The notes under the pieces are model-generated. The model was not told the origin of the DNA, ran no database searches, and saw nothing but the letters and a program-made list of their open reading frames with translations. Position numbers and translations under genes: made by a program. Positions 1-8,492 of a stretch of 64,000 nucleotides of DNA are shown piece after piece (within the stretch, counting starts at the first letter, position 1; each line of letters opens with the position of its first letter). The stretch is from the NCBI GenBank assembly GCA_025451845.1, contig JANWJS010000053.1, forward strand, positions 62,001 through 126,000. The letters run 5' to 3'. The DNA is from Steroidobacteraceae bacterium (GTDB taxonomy: Bacteria; Pseudomonadota; Gammaproteobacteria; Steroidobacterales; Steroidobacteraceae).

Positions 1-197
1 ACCGCCGCCTCGTCATCACCCGAGTTGTCGATGCTGGCCCCGACCACGGTGGCTTTGGGCGGCCAGTGTCCCTGCTTGTCTTCCAGCTCGATGAGGGCAT
101 CGACCAGGGTATCGAGGGGAAACTGCAGGCGACGGTTCTCGTGAATCAGTGTGTTCGCCACGGAGTTTGCTCTCGACTGCGCCGAGCACGCTACCAT
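1..197 (-). CDS. Partial hypothetical protein, N-terminal part only
   Basis: Only the first 65 codons are in the window; the gene runs off the left edge. The frame is open from ATG at 197, with a GTG alternative at 161 whose product would begin MANTLIHENRRLQF. Third codon positions are strongly G/C, as in the neighbours, which is why I take it as coding. The visible part is hydrophilic and acidic, with no signal peptide or membrane segment, and I do not recognise the family. It is divergent from the GH3 gene, with only 33 bp between the two starts, so any promoters must overlap. Confidence 0.45.
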   Translation of the reverse strand, partial: MVACSAQSRANSVANTLIHENRRLQFPLDTLVDALIELEDKQGHWPPKATVVGASIDNSGDDEAA

Positions 198-230
198 ATC
201 CGCGACCCCACTGTGTGGATTAAGAACACG

Positions 231-2489
231 ATGCGCCACCCGAGTGCTCTCCTGCTCGCCCTGACTTTCACCGTGCTGTCCCTGACCGCTCTGCCCGCCA
301 CCGCGGCGGCCCGCGAGACTGCGCAGCGCCCGTGGCTCGATCCGAGCCTGTCGTCCGACAGGCGGGCGGATCTCCTGCTGCGAGCCATGACCCGCAGCGA
401 AAAGCTGTCACTGGTCTTCGGTTATTTCGGCACCGTCATGCCGGGTTCGCATTACACCCGGCCGCCGCAGGCGCGGCCAGGCTCGGCTGGCTTCGTCCCT
501 GGGATCGCGCGCCTGGGCCTGCCGCCGCAATGGCTCACCGACGCGGGTCTCGGTGTCGCCACCCAGCGTGCCTCTCTTTATGCCTTCCGTGAAGCCACGG
601 CTCTACCGTCCGGGCTGGCGACGGCCGCTACCTGGAATGCGGCACTCGCCCAACAGAGTGGTGCGATGATCGGCGCGGAGGCACGGGCGTACGGCTTCAA
701 CGTACTTCTCGGCCCCGGTTTGGACCTCATGCGCGAGGTCCGTGGCGGACGGAGCTTCGAGTACGCCGGAGAAGATCCCCTGTTGGCGGGAGAGATCGCC
801 GCCGCCGAGATCCGCGGCATTCAGTCGCAACACGTCATCGCGGTCGCGAAGCACTATGCGCTGAATGATCAGGAGACGGGCCGCACCGTGCTGAGCGCCG
901 ACATTTCCGCGGCTGCAGCCCGAGAATCAGATCTGTTGGCGTTCGAGCTTGCGATCGAGCAGGGCCGGCCCGGGGCGGTGATGTGCGCCTACAATCGGGT
1001 GAACGGCGTACAGGCCTGCGAGAACGAGTGGCTCCTCGACCGCGTTCTCAAGGGAGACTGGGATTTTTCCGGGTATGTCATGTCCGATTGGGGAGCGGTC
1101 CATAGCACGGTGCGGTCCGCAATGGCCGGGCTCGATCAGGAATCGGGTTATGTGTTCGACAGCAGGCCTTATTTCGGCGCGGCGCTGCACGAGGCGGTGG
1201 CGGCCGGCCGGGTGCCTGCCGCACGCCTCGATGACATGGCACGGCGCATTCTGCGCTCGATGTTCGCGGTGGGCGTGGTGGATCATCCCGTTGCGCGTGA
1301 GCCCGCTGCGATCGATTTCGCAGCGGACGCGCGCGTTGCCGAAGCGGACGAGGAACAAGGCATCGTGCTGTTGAAAAATTCCGGCCGCGTCCTTCCGCTT
1401 CCCCGCGCGATGAAGGAGCTGCTGATCGTCGGCGGACACGCCGATCGGGGAGTGCTCTCCGGCGGCGGCTCCTCGACGGTCTTTCCCGTCGGAGGCGATG
1501 CCGTGCCCGGCGTGCCGCCCACCAGCTGGCCGGGACCCAAGGTTTATCTCCCGTCCGCGCCGCTCGGCGCCATCATGGGTGAGGCTCCGCAGGTCGACAT
1601 CCGTTATCTCGACGGAGATGATATTGCGGCCGCGGCGCGCGCAGCGCGGCACGCCGAGCGAGTCATCGTTTTCGCCACTCAGTGGGGGGCCGAGAGTCAG
1701 GATGTGCCGCTGAGCCTGGATGGCGACCAGGAACAGCTGATTGCAGCCGTGGCGGCAGCGAATCCGCACACCGTCGTGGTACTCGAGAGCGACGGACCGG
1801 TGCCGATGCCGTGGCTGGGCGAGGTCGCCGCAGTCCTCGAGGCCTGGTACCCCGGCAGCGGGGGCGGTGCCGCGATCGCCAAGGTGCTCTTCGGCGACGT
1901 CGACCCATCGGGCCGTCTGCCGGTGACTTTCCCAACCTCCCTCAGCCAGCTCCCGCACCCTGTGCTGCCGGGCGCCGGCGTGCCCGACGGGAAGCCTTTC
2001 AGCGTTGCCTACACCGCCGGAGCCGCGGTGGGGTACAAGTGGTTCCAACAGCGCGGCCTGGCACCTCTCTTTCCATTCGGCTACGGACTGACTTACACAC
2101 GGTTTCGCTACAGCGCCCTGCGCACGCAGGTCACTGATGGGCAATTGACTGTGTCGCTTACCGTCACCAACAGCGGAAATCGAGGCGGCGCGGCGGTCCC
2201 GGAGGTGTATGTGGGACCCGAGTCGGGCGGTTGGGAGGCACCGCGGCGGCTGGGGGGCTGGTCCAAGGTGACGCTGGCGCCGGGTGGCTCCGCCACGCTG
2301 TCCATTGCCATCGACCCGCGGCTGCTCGCGGTGTTCGATGAGGCTCACCATCGCTGGCAGCGGCCCGCAGGCAGGTATCGGGTGTGGGTGGGCGAGTCTT
2401 CCGCGAGCTACGAGCTCGCATCCGCGGTGCGGCTCCCGGCCTGGTCGCATGCCGCTCAGTGGCTACCGGCGGTACCGGCCGGGGGGTAG
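231..2489 (+). CDS. Secreted glycoside hydrolase family 3 (beta-glucosidase type)
   Basis: This 752-residue enzyme is predicted to release terminal beta-linked glucose or xylose from oligosaccharides in the periplasm or outside the cell. The start at ATG 231 is chosen because it is followed directly by a signal peptide (MRHPSALLLALTFTVLS, then an Ala-rich cleavage region); the frame is open further upstream but would bury it. GH3 hallmarks are present: KHYALND at residues 207-213 and the nucleophile in SDW at Asp286. A C-terminal fibronectin-III-like domain covers roughly residues 640-730. Order and length fit BglX-type enzymes. The exact substrate cannot be read from the sequence. Other plant-polymer hydrolases (GH31, GH9) lie within 15 kb. 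Confidence 0.92.
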   Translation: MRHPSALLLALTFTVLSLTALPATAAARETAQRPWLDPSLSSDRRADLLLRAMTRSEKLSLVFGYFGTVMPGSHYTRPPQARPGSAGFVPGIARLGLPPQWLTDAGLGVATQRASLYAFREATALPSGLATAATWNAALAQQSGAMIGAEARAYGFNVLLGPGLDLMREVRGGRSFEYAGEDPLLAGEIAAAEIRGIQSQHVIAVAKHYALNDQETGRTVLSADISAAAARESDLLAFELAIEQGRPGAVMCAYNRVNGVQACENEWLLDRVLKGDWDFSGYVMSDWGAVHSTVRSAMAGLDQESGYVFDSRPYFGAALHEAVAAGRVPAARLDDMARRILRSMFAVGVVDHPVAREPAAIDFAADARVAEADEEQGIVLLKNSGRVLPLPRAMKELLIVGGHADRGVLSGGGSSTVFPVGGDAVPGVPPTSWPGPKVYLPSAPLGAIMGEAPQVDIRYLDGDDIAAAARAARHAERVIVFATQWGAESQDVPLSLDGDQEQLIAAVAAANPHTVVVLESDGPVPMPWLGEVAAVLEAWYPGSGGGAAIAKVLFGDVDPSGRLPVTFPTSLSQLPHPVLPGAGVPDGKPFSVAYTAGAAVGYKWFQQRGLAPLFPFGYGLTYTRFRYSALRTQVTDGQLTVSLTVTNSGNRGGAAVPEVYVGPESGGWEAPRRLGGWSKVTLAPGGSATLSIAIDPRLLAVFDEAHHRWQRPAGRYRVWVGESSASYELASAVRLPAWSHAAQWLPAVPAGG

Positions 2490-2567
2490 TCCGCCCGCAG
2501 GGCTATATAAATTGCGGCACTTGCGCAAGCCTTGTTGTGCGGCGGAGGTTTGCGCATAGTGCGGCGC

Positions 2568-4946
2568 ATGATCCCAATCGAATCCCGCATCGCGGCCGAG
2601 CTCGCCGTCAAACCGCCGCAGGTCATCGCCGCCGTCGCTTTGCTCGACGGGGGCGCTACGGTTCCTTTCATCGCGCGCTATCGAAAGGAAGTCACGGGTG
2701 GGCTCGATGATACGCAGCTGCGCACGCTGCAAGAGCGGCTGACGTACCTGCGCGAGCTCGAGGAGCGGCGCGCCGCGATCCTGCAGAGCGTCGAAGAGCA
2801 GAGGAAGCTGACGCCGCAGCTGCGACAGAGCCTGGAGACGGCCGATACGAAGCAGCGGCTCGAGGATCTCTACCTGCCTTTTAGACCTAAGCGGCGCACC
2901 AAGGCGCAGATCGCGCGCGAGGCCGGTCTCGATGCGCTGGCTCTGGCGCTGCTTGCCGATCCAACGCTCGATCCGCAGAGTGAAGGGGCCCGATACCTGA
3001 AAGCGCCTTTCGCCACGGAGCAGGGCGAGAATCCAGGCGTTCCCGACGCGAAAGCGGCTCTCGAGGGCGCCCGGCACGTGCTGGTGGAGCAGTTCGCGGA
3101 GGATGCCGCGCTCGTCGGCGAGCTGCGAGAGCACTTGCGCGCCGGCGGGCGACTGGTATCGAAGGTTGCGCCGGGCAAGGAGGAGGCCGGCGCGAAGTTC
3201 CGCGATTACTTCGACTACCAGGAGCCGCTCGCGGCGATTCCGTCGCATCGGGCCTTGGCGCTCTTGCGCGGCCGCAAGGAAGAAATCCTGCAGATCGCCC
3301 TCGAGCTTCCCGAGGAGCTCGAAGCGGCGCCGCCATCGACTGCGGGCCCTGAGGCGCTCAACTCCTGCGAGCGCAAGATCGCAGCGCGCTTCGATATCGC
3401 CGGTCGGGGACGCCGCGCCGATGCGTGGTTGCTGCAGACGGCCCGCTGGACATGGCAGGTGAAGCTCGCCTGGCAGCTCGAAGGCGAGTTGCTGTCAGAG
3501 CTGCGCGAGCGCGCGGAAGAGGAGGCCATCCGCGTCTTTGCCCGAAATCTGCACGATCTGCTGCTCGCCGCGCCGGCGGGCCCCCGGGCCACCCTGGGAC
3601 TCGATCCGGGACTGCGCACCGGAGTCAAGGCGGCAGTCGTGGATCGCACGGGCAAGGTGTTGGAGACGGCGACGATCTATCCCCATGTGCCGCGCAAAGA
3701 GTGGGACGGGGCGCTGCATTTGCTCTGTGCCCTGGCGAAGAAGCACGCCGTCGATCTCATCAGTATCGGCAACGGCACCGCCTCGAGAGAAACCGACAAG
3801 CTGGCGGGTGATCTGATCAAGCGCCACCCGGATCTCAAGCTCACCAAGATCGTCGTCTCGGAGGCGGGTGCCTCGGTGTACTCGGCTTCGGAGCTCGCGT
3901 CCCGCGAGCTGCCGGCGCTCGATGTGACCTTGCGGGGTGCGGTCTCCATTGCGCGGCGCCTCCAGGATCCGCTCGCCGAGCTGGTGAAGATCGACCCGAA
4001 GTCGATTGGGGTGGGGCAGTACCAGCACGATGTCAACCAGACGAAGCTCGCGCGCTCGCTCGATGCGGTGGTGGAGGATTGCGTGAACGCCGTGGGTGTT
4101 GATGTGAACACCGCCTCACCGGCCTTGCTCGCCCGCATCTCCGGGCTGTCGGAATCGCTTGCCGGTGCGATTGTCCGCCACCGGGACGAGAAGGGCGCCT
4201 TCCGCAGCCGGGAAGCGCTGCGCGAAGTGCCGCGGCTGGGCGCCAAGACATTCGAACAGGCCGCGGGCTTTCTGCGCATCAATGATGGCGAGAATCCGCT
4301 CGACCGCTCGGCAGTGCACCCGGAGGCTTATCCGGTAGTGCAGCGCATTCTCGCGCAACTGCACAAGCCCCTTGCCGAGGTGATGGGGGACTCGCTCGTC
4401 CTGCGGCAGATCGATGCCGCTCGCTACACGGACGAGCGCTTTGGACTGCCGACCGTGCGGGACATTTTGCGCGAGTTGGAGAAGCCGGGGCGCGGCCCGC
4501 GTCCGGAGTTCAAATCCGCCGTATTCCAGGAAGGCGTCGAGGATCTGAAGGACCTGGCGGCGGGCATGGTCCTGGAAGGCGTAGTCACCAACGTTACCCA
4601 CTTCGGAGCTTTCGTCGATATCGGAGTGCATCAGGACGGGCTGGTGCACATCTCCATGATGTCGGAGCGATTCATCAAGGATCCGCGCGAGCTGGTCAAG
4701 ACGGGCGAGGTGGTGAAGGTGAAAGTGCTCGAGGTCGACCTGCAACGCCGGCGGATCGCCCTCACCCTGAGACTCGGGGACGCCGGACCGCGAGCTCGTC
4801 CCGAGGCCGGGCGGCAAGCGGTGGGCGAGCACGGCCGCAACCGGCCGCAGTCGCGCGGCTCATCCCGCCCGGACTCGCGGCCCAAGGGTGAGCCGCAAAG
4901 TAACGGCGTGATGGCCGACGCGCTGCGGCGGGCGATGAAGCGCTAG
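2568..4946 (+). CDS. tex: Tex family RNA-binding transcription accessory protein
   Basis: Tex is a conserved cytoplasmic nucleic-acid-binding protein linked to transcription and RNA processing. The 792-residue product shows the usual order: helical Tex N-domain (about 1-190), YqgF/RNase H-like domain opening at [10 protein letters not shown] (about 342), helix-hairpin-helix repeats (about 500-560) and an S1 domain (about 665-735, [10 protein letters not shown] to RIALTLRL). The tail after it is basic and low-complexity. I start at ATG 2568 ([12 protein letters not shown]), which matches the family N terminus; the open frame 12 codons upstream adds an unrelated Gly-rich stretch. It is a stand-alone gene, and no promoter is obvious in the 78 bp after the GH3 gene. 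Confidence 0.95.
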   Translation: MIPIESRIAAELAVKPPQVIAAVALLDGGATVPFIARYRKEVTGGLDDTQLRTLQERLTYLRELEERRAAILQSVEEQRKLTPQLRQSLETADTKQRLEDLYLPFRPKRRTKAQIAREAGLDALALALLADPTLDPQSEGARYLKAPFATEQGENPGVPDAKAALEGARHVLVEQFAEDAALVGELREHLRAGGRLVSKVAPGKEEAGAKFRDYFDYQEPLAAIPSHRALALLRGRKEEILQIALELPEELEAAPPSTAGPEALNSCERKIAARFDIAGRGRRADAWLLQTARWTWQVKLAWQLEGELLSELRERAEEEAIRVFARNLHDLLLAAPAGPRATLGLDPGLRTGVKAAVVDRTGKVLETATIYPHVPRKEWDGALHLLCALAKKHAVDLISIGNGTASRETDKLAGDLIKRHPDLKLTKIVVSEAGASVYSASELASRELPALDVTLRGAVSIARRLQDPLAELVKIDPKSIGVGQYQHDVNQTKLARSLDAVVEDCVNAVGVDVNTASPALLARISGLSESLAGAIVRHRDEKGAFRSREALREVPRLGAKTFEQAAGFLRINDGENPLDRSAVHPEAYPVVQRILAQLHKPLAEVMGDSLVLRQIDAARYTDERFGLPTVRDILRELEKPGRGPRPEFKSAVFQEGVEDLKDLAAGMVLEGVVTNVTHFGAFVDIGVHQDGLVHISMMSERFIKDPRELVKTGEVVKVKVLEVDLQRRRIALTLRLGDAGPRARPEAGRQAVGEHGRNRPQSRGSSRPDSRPKGEPQSNGVMADALRRAMKR

Positions 4947-4989
4947 TGTGGCGGCATGAGGGGACTGTTGAGCCGCTGCGCCGACCGAT

Positions 4990-5024
4990 ATTTACTTAGT
5001 AAATGCAGGCGATATACTAAGTAT
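4990..5024 (+). promoter_or_regulatory. Promoter with two palindromic operators for the TetR gene
   Basis: Two perfect odd-length palindromes lie side by side: ATTTACTTAGTAAAT at 4990-5004 and ATACTAAGTAT at 5014-5024. They share the core TACTnAGTA. A -35 (TTTACT, 4991-4996) falls inside the first and a -10 (TATACT, 5013-5018) inside the second, 16 bp apart. A repressor bound to either would block polymerase, which fits autoregulation by the TetR protein encoded directly downstream. The predicted transcription start falls at or within a few bases of the ATG at 5027. Confidence 0.7.
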
Positions 5025-5026
5025 GT

Positions 5027-5605
5027 ATGAGCAGAGACCGCATATTTGCTGCCGCGAAAGCAGTGCTGGCACAAGAGGGCATTCCCGGGCTGACGATCCG
5101 CAAGGTGGCGCGGCACGCCGGGTTGTCTCCGATGGCGATGTACAACCATTTCGCCGACAAAGACGCACTCGTCAATGCGCTCATGGAAGATGGGATCGGC
5201 GCCTGGGAAGAGATCGTTGGCGCCATACGGGCGCGCGATCCGATCAAGTGGCTGGAGCGGCTCATCGACGCCTTTCTCGAGTTCGCGCTGACTCAGCCGC
5301 ACCGCTTTGATGCGGCATTCTTCCTGCCGGCATCCGAGGCGCGAAAGTACCCCGACGATTTCGCCTCGGGCCGCTCACGCATATTGACTGCGATGATGCG
5401 GCACATCGATCGAGCAAAGGAAGAGGGGCGGCTGGGTGAGCGGCCAACGTTGGAAGTGGCCCTGGCGCTGGCGGCGCTCGGACAGGGCTTCGTCTCTATG
5501 CACCGCGCCCGGCGATTCTCGGACGAAAGGAAGTTCATGGCGTCTTACCGCGTAGCGCTGCACCATTGCCTGGATTCGTTCGGACCTGCGGGGAAAGGCA
5601 GGTAG
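5027..5605 (+). CDS. TetR/AcrR family transcriptional repressor
   Basis: This 192-residue regulator has a typical TetR N-terminal helix-turn-helix (about residues 8-50, with LTIRKVARHAGLSPMAMYNHF as recognition segment) and a divergent ligand-binding C-terminal domain. The start at ATG 5027 places the HTH correctly; an ATG 4 bp upstream is in another frame. The two palindromes that overlap its promoter (4990-5024) make autorepression likely. Its stop lies only 5 bp before the start of the Lnt-like membrane enzyme, so the two are probably co-transcribed and that enzyme is the likely regulated target. The inducing ligand is unknown. Confidence 0.9.
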   Translation: MSRDRIFAAAKAVLAQEGIPGLTIRKVARHAGLSPMAMYNHFADKDALVNALMEDGIGAWEEIVGAIRARDPIKWLERLIDAFLEFALTQPHRFDAAFFLPASEARKYPDDFASGRSRILTAMMRHIDRAKEEGRLGERPTLEVALALAALGQGFVSMHRARRFSDERKFMASYRVALHHCLDSFGPAGKGR

Positions 5606-5610
5606 ATGTC

Positions 5611-7092
5611 GTGCCGGCTGTCTCACGACCTTCAACATCCGATCTCGGCTGGGCTCAGGTGCAGGCAAACGCGTGGCCACCGCTTTGCCTGGCGATCATT
5701 TTGCTGCCGGTCGCAAACGGCGTACATGCCCTGGGCCTTGCTGGCTGGCTCGCGCCACTCTTTTTGCTGCGCGTCGTGCGATTGCGGCGCCCAATCATTG
5801 GCCTGTCAGTCGCGTACGTTCTGCTTGCCGGAGCATTTGCCATCCAGTTCCGTGGTGCGATACCGCTGAGCGGGGCCGCCTACGGGGTTCTGGTTGCTGT
5901 CGAGGGAGCGGTTTCGCTCATCAGCTATGTGGTCGATCGCGTTGTCGTATCCAGGTTGAGTGGCACCGCAGCGACACTCGTGTTTCCCTGTACATGGGTG
6001 GCCGTTGAATATTTGAATTCCTTCTCGCCATTCGGCACTTGGGGCGCAGCGGCATATTCGCAGGCAGGAAACCTGCCCTTGATGCAGCTCCTGTCCGTGA
6101 CGGGCCTATGGGGAATCACGTTCCTGATGGCGTGGTTCGCCGCCGTCGCGAATGCTGTCTGGCAAAAGGGACTAAAGGAGACTCTGCCGGCGGTTTTGGC
6201 TTGTGGTGCGACGCTCGCCCTGGTCTTTCTGCTCGGCGGACTGCGCATTGTCGTATCCGTCCCTGTCGCGCCAAGCGTGCGCGTAGCATCCCTGTCCGAG
6301 ATGGATGTAGGAGGTCAGCGGTCGGGCGACGCCGATTACTGGCGCCGCGCGACGATCATCGATAACGACCTTCTCCAGCGCGCCGGACGCGAGATGGAGG
6401 CGGGCGCGAAGATTGTCTTCTGGGGGGAAGCCAATGCCCCGGTACTGAAATCGAACGAGGCTGCGTTTGTCGCTCGAGGACAGGCCCTCGCGGCCGTCCA
6501 TCACGCCTATTTTGCCATGAGCTTGTACGTGGTCCATGGCGGACATCCCTCTCCGTTTGACGACAATCTGGTGCTCATCGGTTCCGACGGTCGGATCGTA
6601 TGGGAGTACGAGAAGTCAAAACCGGTGCCCGGAACCGAGGCTGCGCTGATGGTTCGCGGCGATGGTCGTCTGAAGGCAGCACAGACACCGTACGGACGGA
6701 TCAGTGGAATCATCTGCTTCGACGGTGACTTCCCGCGACTCGTAGCACAAGCGGGGAAGCTGCGTGCCGACATCCTGCTCGATGCCTCGAATGACTGGCC
6801 GGCGATCGATCCGCTGCACACGCAGATGGCAAGTTTCCGGGCGGTAGAGCAGGGCGTGAATCTGGTGCGGCAGACGAGCCACGGGTTATCGGCAGCCTTC
6901 GACTATGAAGGGCGCGAACTTGCCGTGATGGACCACTACCATACGACCGATCACGTGATGGTAGCCGAGGTTCCAACCAGGGGAGTCCGGACGCTCTATG
7001 CTCGGTTCGGGGATTGGTTCGCTTGGGTGAGCGTTGCCGGCATTCTCCTGCTGTCGGCATTTGGCTGCGCGCGGCTTGAAACGAGCAGATAG
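5611..7092 (+). CDS. Lnt-like membrane protein with carbon-nitrogen hydrolase domain
   Basis: The 493-residue product has an N-terminal block of about six membrane segments, then a periplasmic nitrilase-superfamily domain, as in apolipoprotein N-acyltransferase. The catalytic triad is visible: Glu273 (in WGEANAP), Lys335 (in YEKSKPVPG) and Cys369 (in IICFDGDFP). The motifs depart from housekeeping Lnt (WPE, YxKxHLVPFGE, CYE), so I call it an Lnt relative, possibly an amidase or acyltransferase with another substrate. I favour GTG 5611, just after the TetR stop with AAAGGCAGG upstream, over an upstream frame that overlaps TetR. The last 97 bp overlap the convergent gene at 6996-7550. Confidence 0.75.
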   Translation: MPAVSRPSTSDLGWAQVQANAWPPLCLAIILLPVANGVHALGLAGWLAPLFLLRVVRLRRPIIGLSVAYVLLAGAFAIQFRGAIPLSGAAYGVLVAVEGAVSLISYVVDRVVVSRLSGTAATLVFPCTWVAVEYLNSFSPFGTWGAAAYSQAGNLPLMQLLSVTGLWGITFLMAWFAAVANAVWQKGLKETLPAVLACGATLALVFLLGGLRIVVSVPVAPSVRVASLSEMDVGGQRSGDADYWRRATIIDNDLLQRAGREMEAGAKIVFWGEANAPVLKSNEAAFVARGQALAAVHHAYFAMSLYVVHGGHPSPFDDNLVLIGSDGRIVWEYEKSKPVPGTEAALMVRGDGRLKAAQTPYGRISGIICFDGDFPRLVAQAGKLRADILLDASNDWPAIDPLHTQMASFRAVEQGVNLVRQTSHGLSAAFDYEGRELAVMDHYHTTDHVMVAEVPTRGVRTLYARFGDWFAWVSVAGILLLSAFGCARLETSR

Positions 7093-7550
7093 AATGCGGC
7101 AGCGTGAGTGATCATCAGCAGAGGCACGTAGATGATCACGATCGCATAGGTAGCAGCCAACTGCCCCGCCAACGGCGGAAGGTGCAGCAGGACGCCATGA
7201 TAATAGTCGACGATGATGTCGGTTGCTCCCACGAGATTGCAGGCAATCACGAGCGGCCAGAAAAGCGAGCGGATCCTCACCGTGAGAAGTGCCGCCATGG
7301 CCAACACGCCCGTGGCGAAGTCGCCGTAAGCGGCAAAGCCGGCGAAACCGGCAGGGAGCTCGGGACCGACCACTCCGGGGATGATAAAGACGAGCCCGAA
7401 GAAGCGGAAACTGTGCAGAGTGGCAATGGCGCGCTGCGCGGCCACTCGGTCCATCGACTTGAGCCTCGGCCAGATGTACGCGGCGAAGCAGAGCAGCCAT
7501 GCCACGTAGCCGAGGACGAGATGCGTGTCGAACACGATTGTCGGTGACAT
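6996..7550 (-). CDS. Hypothetical multi-pass membrane protein
   Basis: The 184-residue product begins MSPTIVFDTHLVLGYVAWLL and has about four hydrophobic segments (near residues 8-26, 48-68, 75-110 and 122-152), so it should sit in the inner membrane. It has no motif I can assign to a named family. Its polar C-terminal 25 residues are encoded on the strand opposite the end of the Lnt-like gene, an unusually long convergent overlap of 97 bp, so the true stop or the neighbour's extent deserves checking. On the minus strand it is followed by nothing; upstream lies the methyltransferase in the same direction, 12 bp away. Confidence 0.65.
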   Translation of the reverse strand: MSPTIVFDTHLVLGYVAWLLCFAAYIWPRLKSMDRVAAQRAIATLHSFRFFGLVFIIPGVVGPELPAGFAGFAAYGDFATGVLAMAALLTVRIRSLFWPLVIACNLVGATDIIVDYYHGVLLHLPPLAGQLAATYAIVIIYVPLLMITHAAAFYLLVSSRAQPNADSRRMPATLTQANQSPNRA

Positions 7551-7562
7551 TGGACCTCTCCA

Positions 7563-8393
7563 TCACTCATCGAGCGACGCACCCTCGAAGACGCCGGTCA
7601 CGGTGCCGAGCCGGCCCTCCATGAAGTTTCGCCCCAGGTTGGCCGCGAGCTGCGCGAACCCGGGCCCCATCACGATGCCGAGATTGGGCGCGGGCGGTGG
7701 CCCCGACGAGAGCCGCTCGGCGATCCACGCCTTGGCAGAATCCGTATCGTCTTGCCAGACGAGCGCGCGGAAACCGGCCGCGTCGATCGCCTCGCGCGTC
7801 GCGCCAGGTGTCAGGAGAAAGCTCGTTGCCGGGGTTGACGCCCACGGTACCGGGTAGTGTGGCTCGGCACCTTTCAACACAACGTCGAAGGTCGCAAACC
7901 TGCCGCCTGACTTGATGACTCGCCGGATCTCGCGGTAGAGCTGCGCGCGGTCGGCGATGTTCATGGCCACGTGTTGCAGCAGTACGACATCGAAGCTGCC
8001 GCCGTCGAAGGGAAGCTCCAGCGCACTGGCGGTCTGAAACGATACCTGCCCGCTCTGACCCGTCCGCTCGGTCAGGTAGCGCGCCGCCGCGACGAAGGGC
8101 TCACTGAGGTCGATGCCGGTGACCCGGCAGCCATGCGTCTCGGCCAGGAAGCGCGCGGGGCCTCCGATGCCTGAGCCGACGTCCAGAACCGACATCCCCG
8201 CCGTGATCCGGGCCAGCCTGGCCAGCTCGGCTGTCGCGGCGAGGCCGCGGGTGTGAAATTGGTCGAGGCCGGCCAGTTGCTGCGGGCTCAGCCGCTGATC
8301 ATCCGGCCCGAATGATCTCAGAGCCGTCCTCAGCCGCTCGGTCAGGCCGGTAGCGCGATAGTGGTCGCGCACGCCATCGAGTCCATCGCTCAT
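7563..8393 (-). CDS. Class I SAM-dependent methyltransferase (UbiE/methyltransferase-11 type)
   Basis: A 276-residue enzyme predicted to transfer a methyl group from S-adenosylmethionine to a small molecule. Motif I, VLDVGSGIGG, lies at residues 69-78, followed by the acidic motif II loop GIDLSE and the ELPFDGGSFDVV post-motif segment. The start at ATG 8393 (MSDGLDGVRDHYRATG) is chosen because the open frame further upstream would run through the divergent LysR gene. The substrate is not evident. It is divergent from that LysR regulator, with an inverted repeat in the 99-bp gap, so it is a good candidate for the regulator's target. Confidence 0.85.
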   Translation of the reverse strand: MSDGLDGVRDHYRATGLTERLRTALRSFGPDDQRLSPQQLAGLDQFHTRGLAATAELARLARITAGMSVLDVGSGIGGPARFLAETHGCRVTGIDLSEPFVAAARYLTERTGQSGQVSFQTASALELPFDGGSFDVVLLQHVAMNIADRAQLYREIRRVIKSGGRFATFDVVLKGAEPHYPVPWASTPATSFLLTPGATREAIDAAGFRALVWQDDTDSAKAWIAERLSSGPPPAPNLGIVMGPGFAQLAANLGRNFMEGRLGTVTGVFEGASLDE

Positions 8394-8458
8394 CACTGGG
8401 ATCCTCGCGCTCAGGGTGGATCGTGGGAGTCTGTGGGGAGAAATGTACGGCCACTTCC

Positions 8459-8476
8459 CGCGAATGACTATTCGCG
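8459..8476. promoter_or_regulatory. Inverted repeat between divergent methyltransferase and LysR genes
   Basis: The repeat CGCGAAT-N4-ATTCGCG has perfect 7-bp arms and lies 17 bp before the LysR start. It abuts a possible -10 (GATAAT, 8476-8481) for the LysR gene. Position and symmetry fit an operator for autoregulation and for control of the divergent methyltransferase. Function is inferred. Confidence 0.4.
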
Positions 8477-8492
8477 ATAATGTGGATGCACT

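Noticed and set aside
927-2450. A 507-codon open frame antisense to the GH3 gene
   Set aside because: It has no recognisable domain, a His/Arg-rich composition typical of antisense reading of a GC-rich gene, and the plus strand encodes a complete GH3 enzyme.
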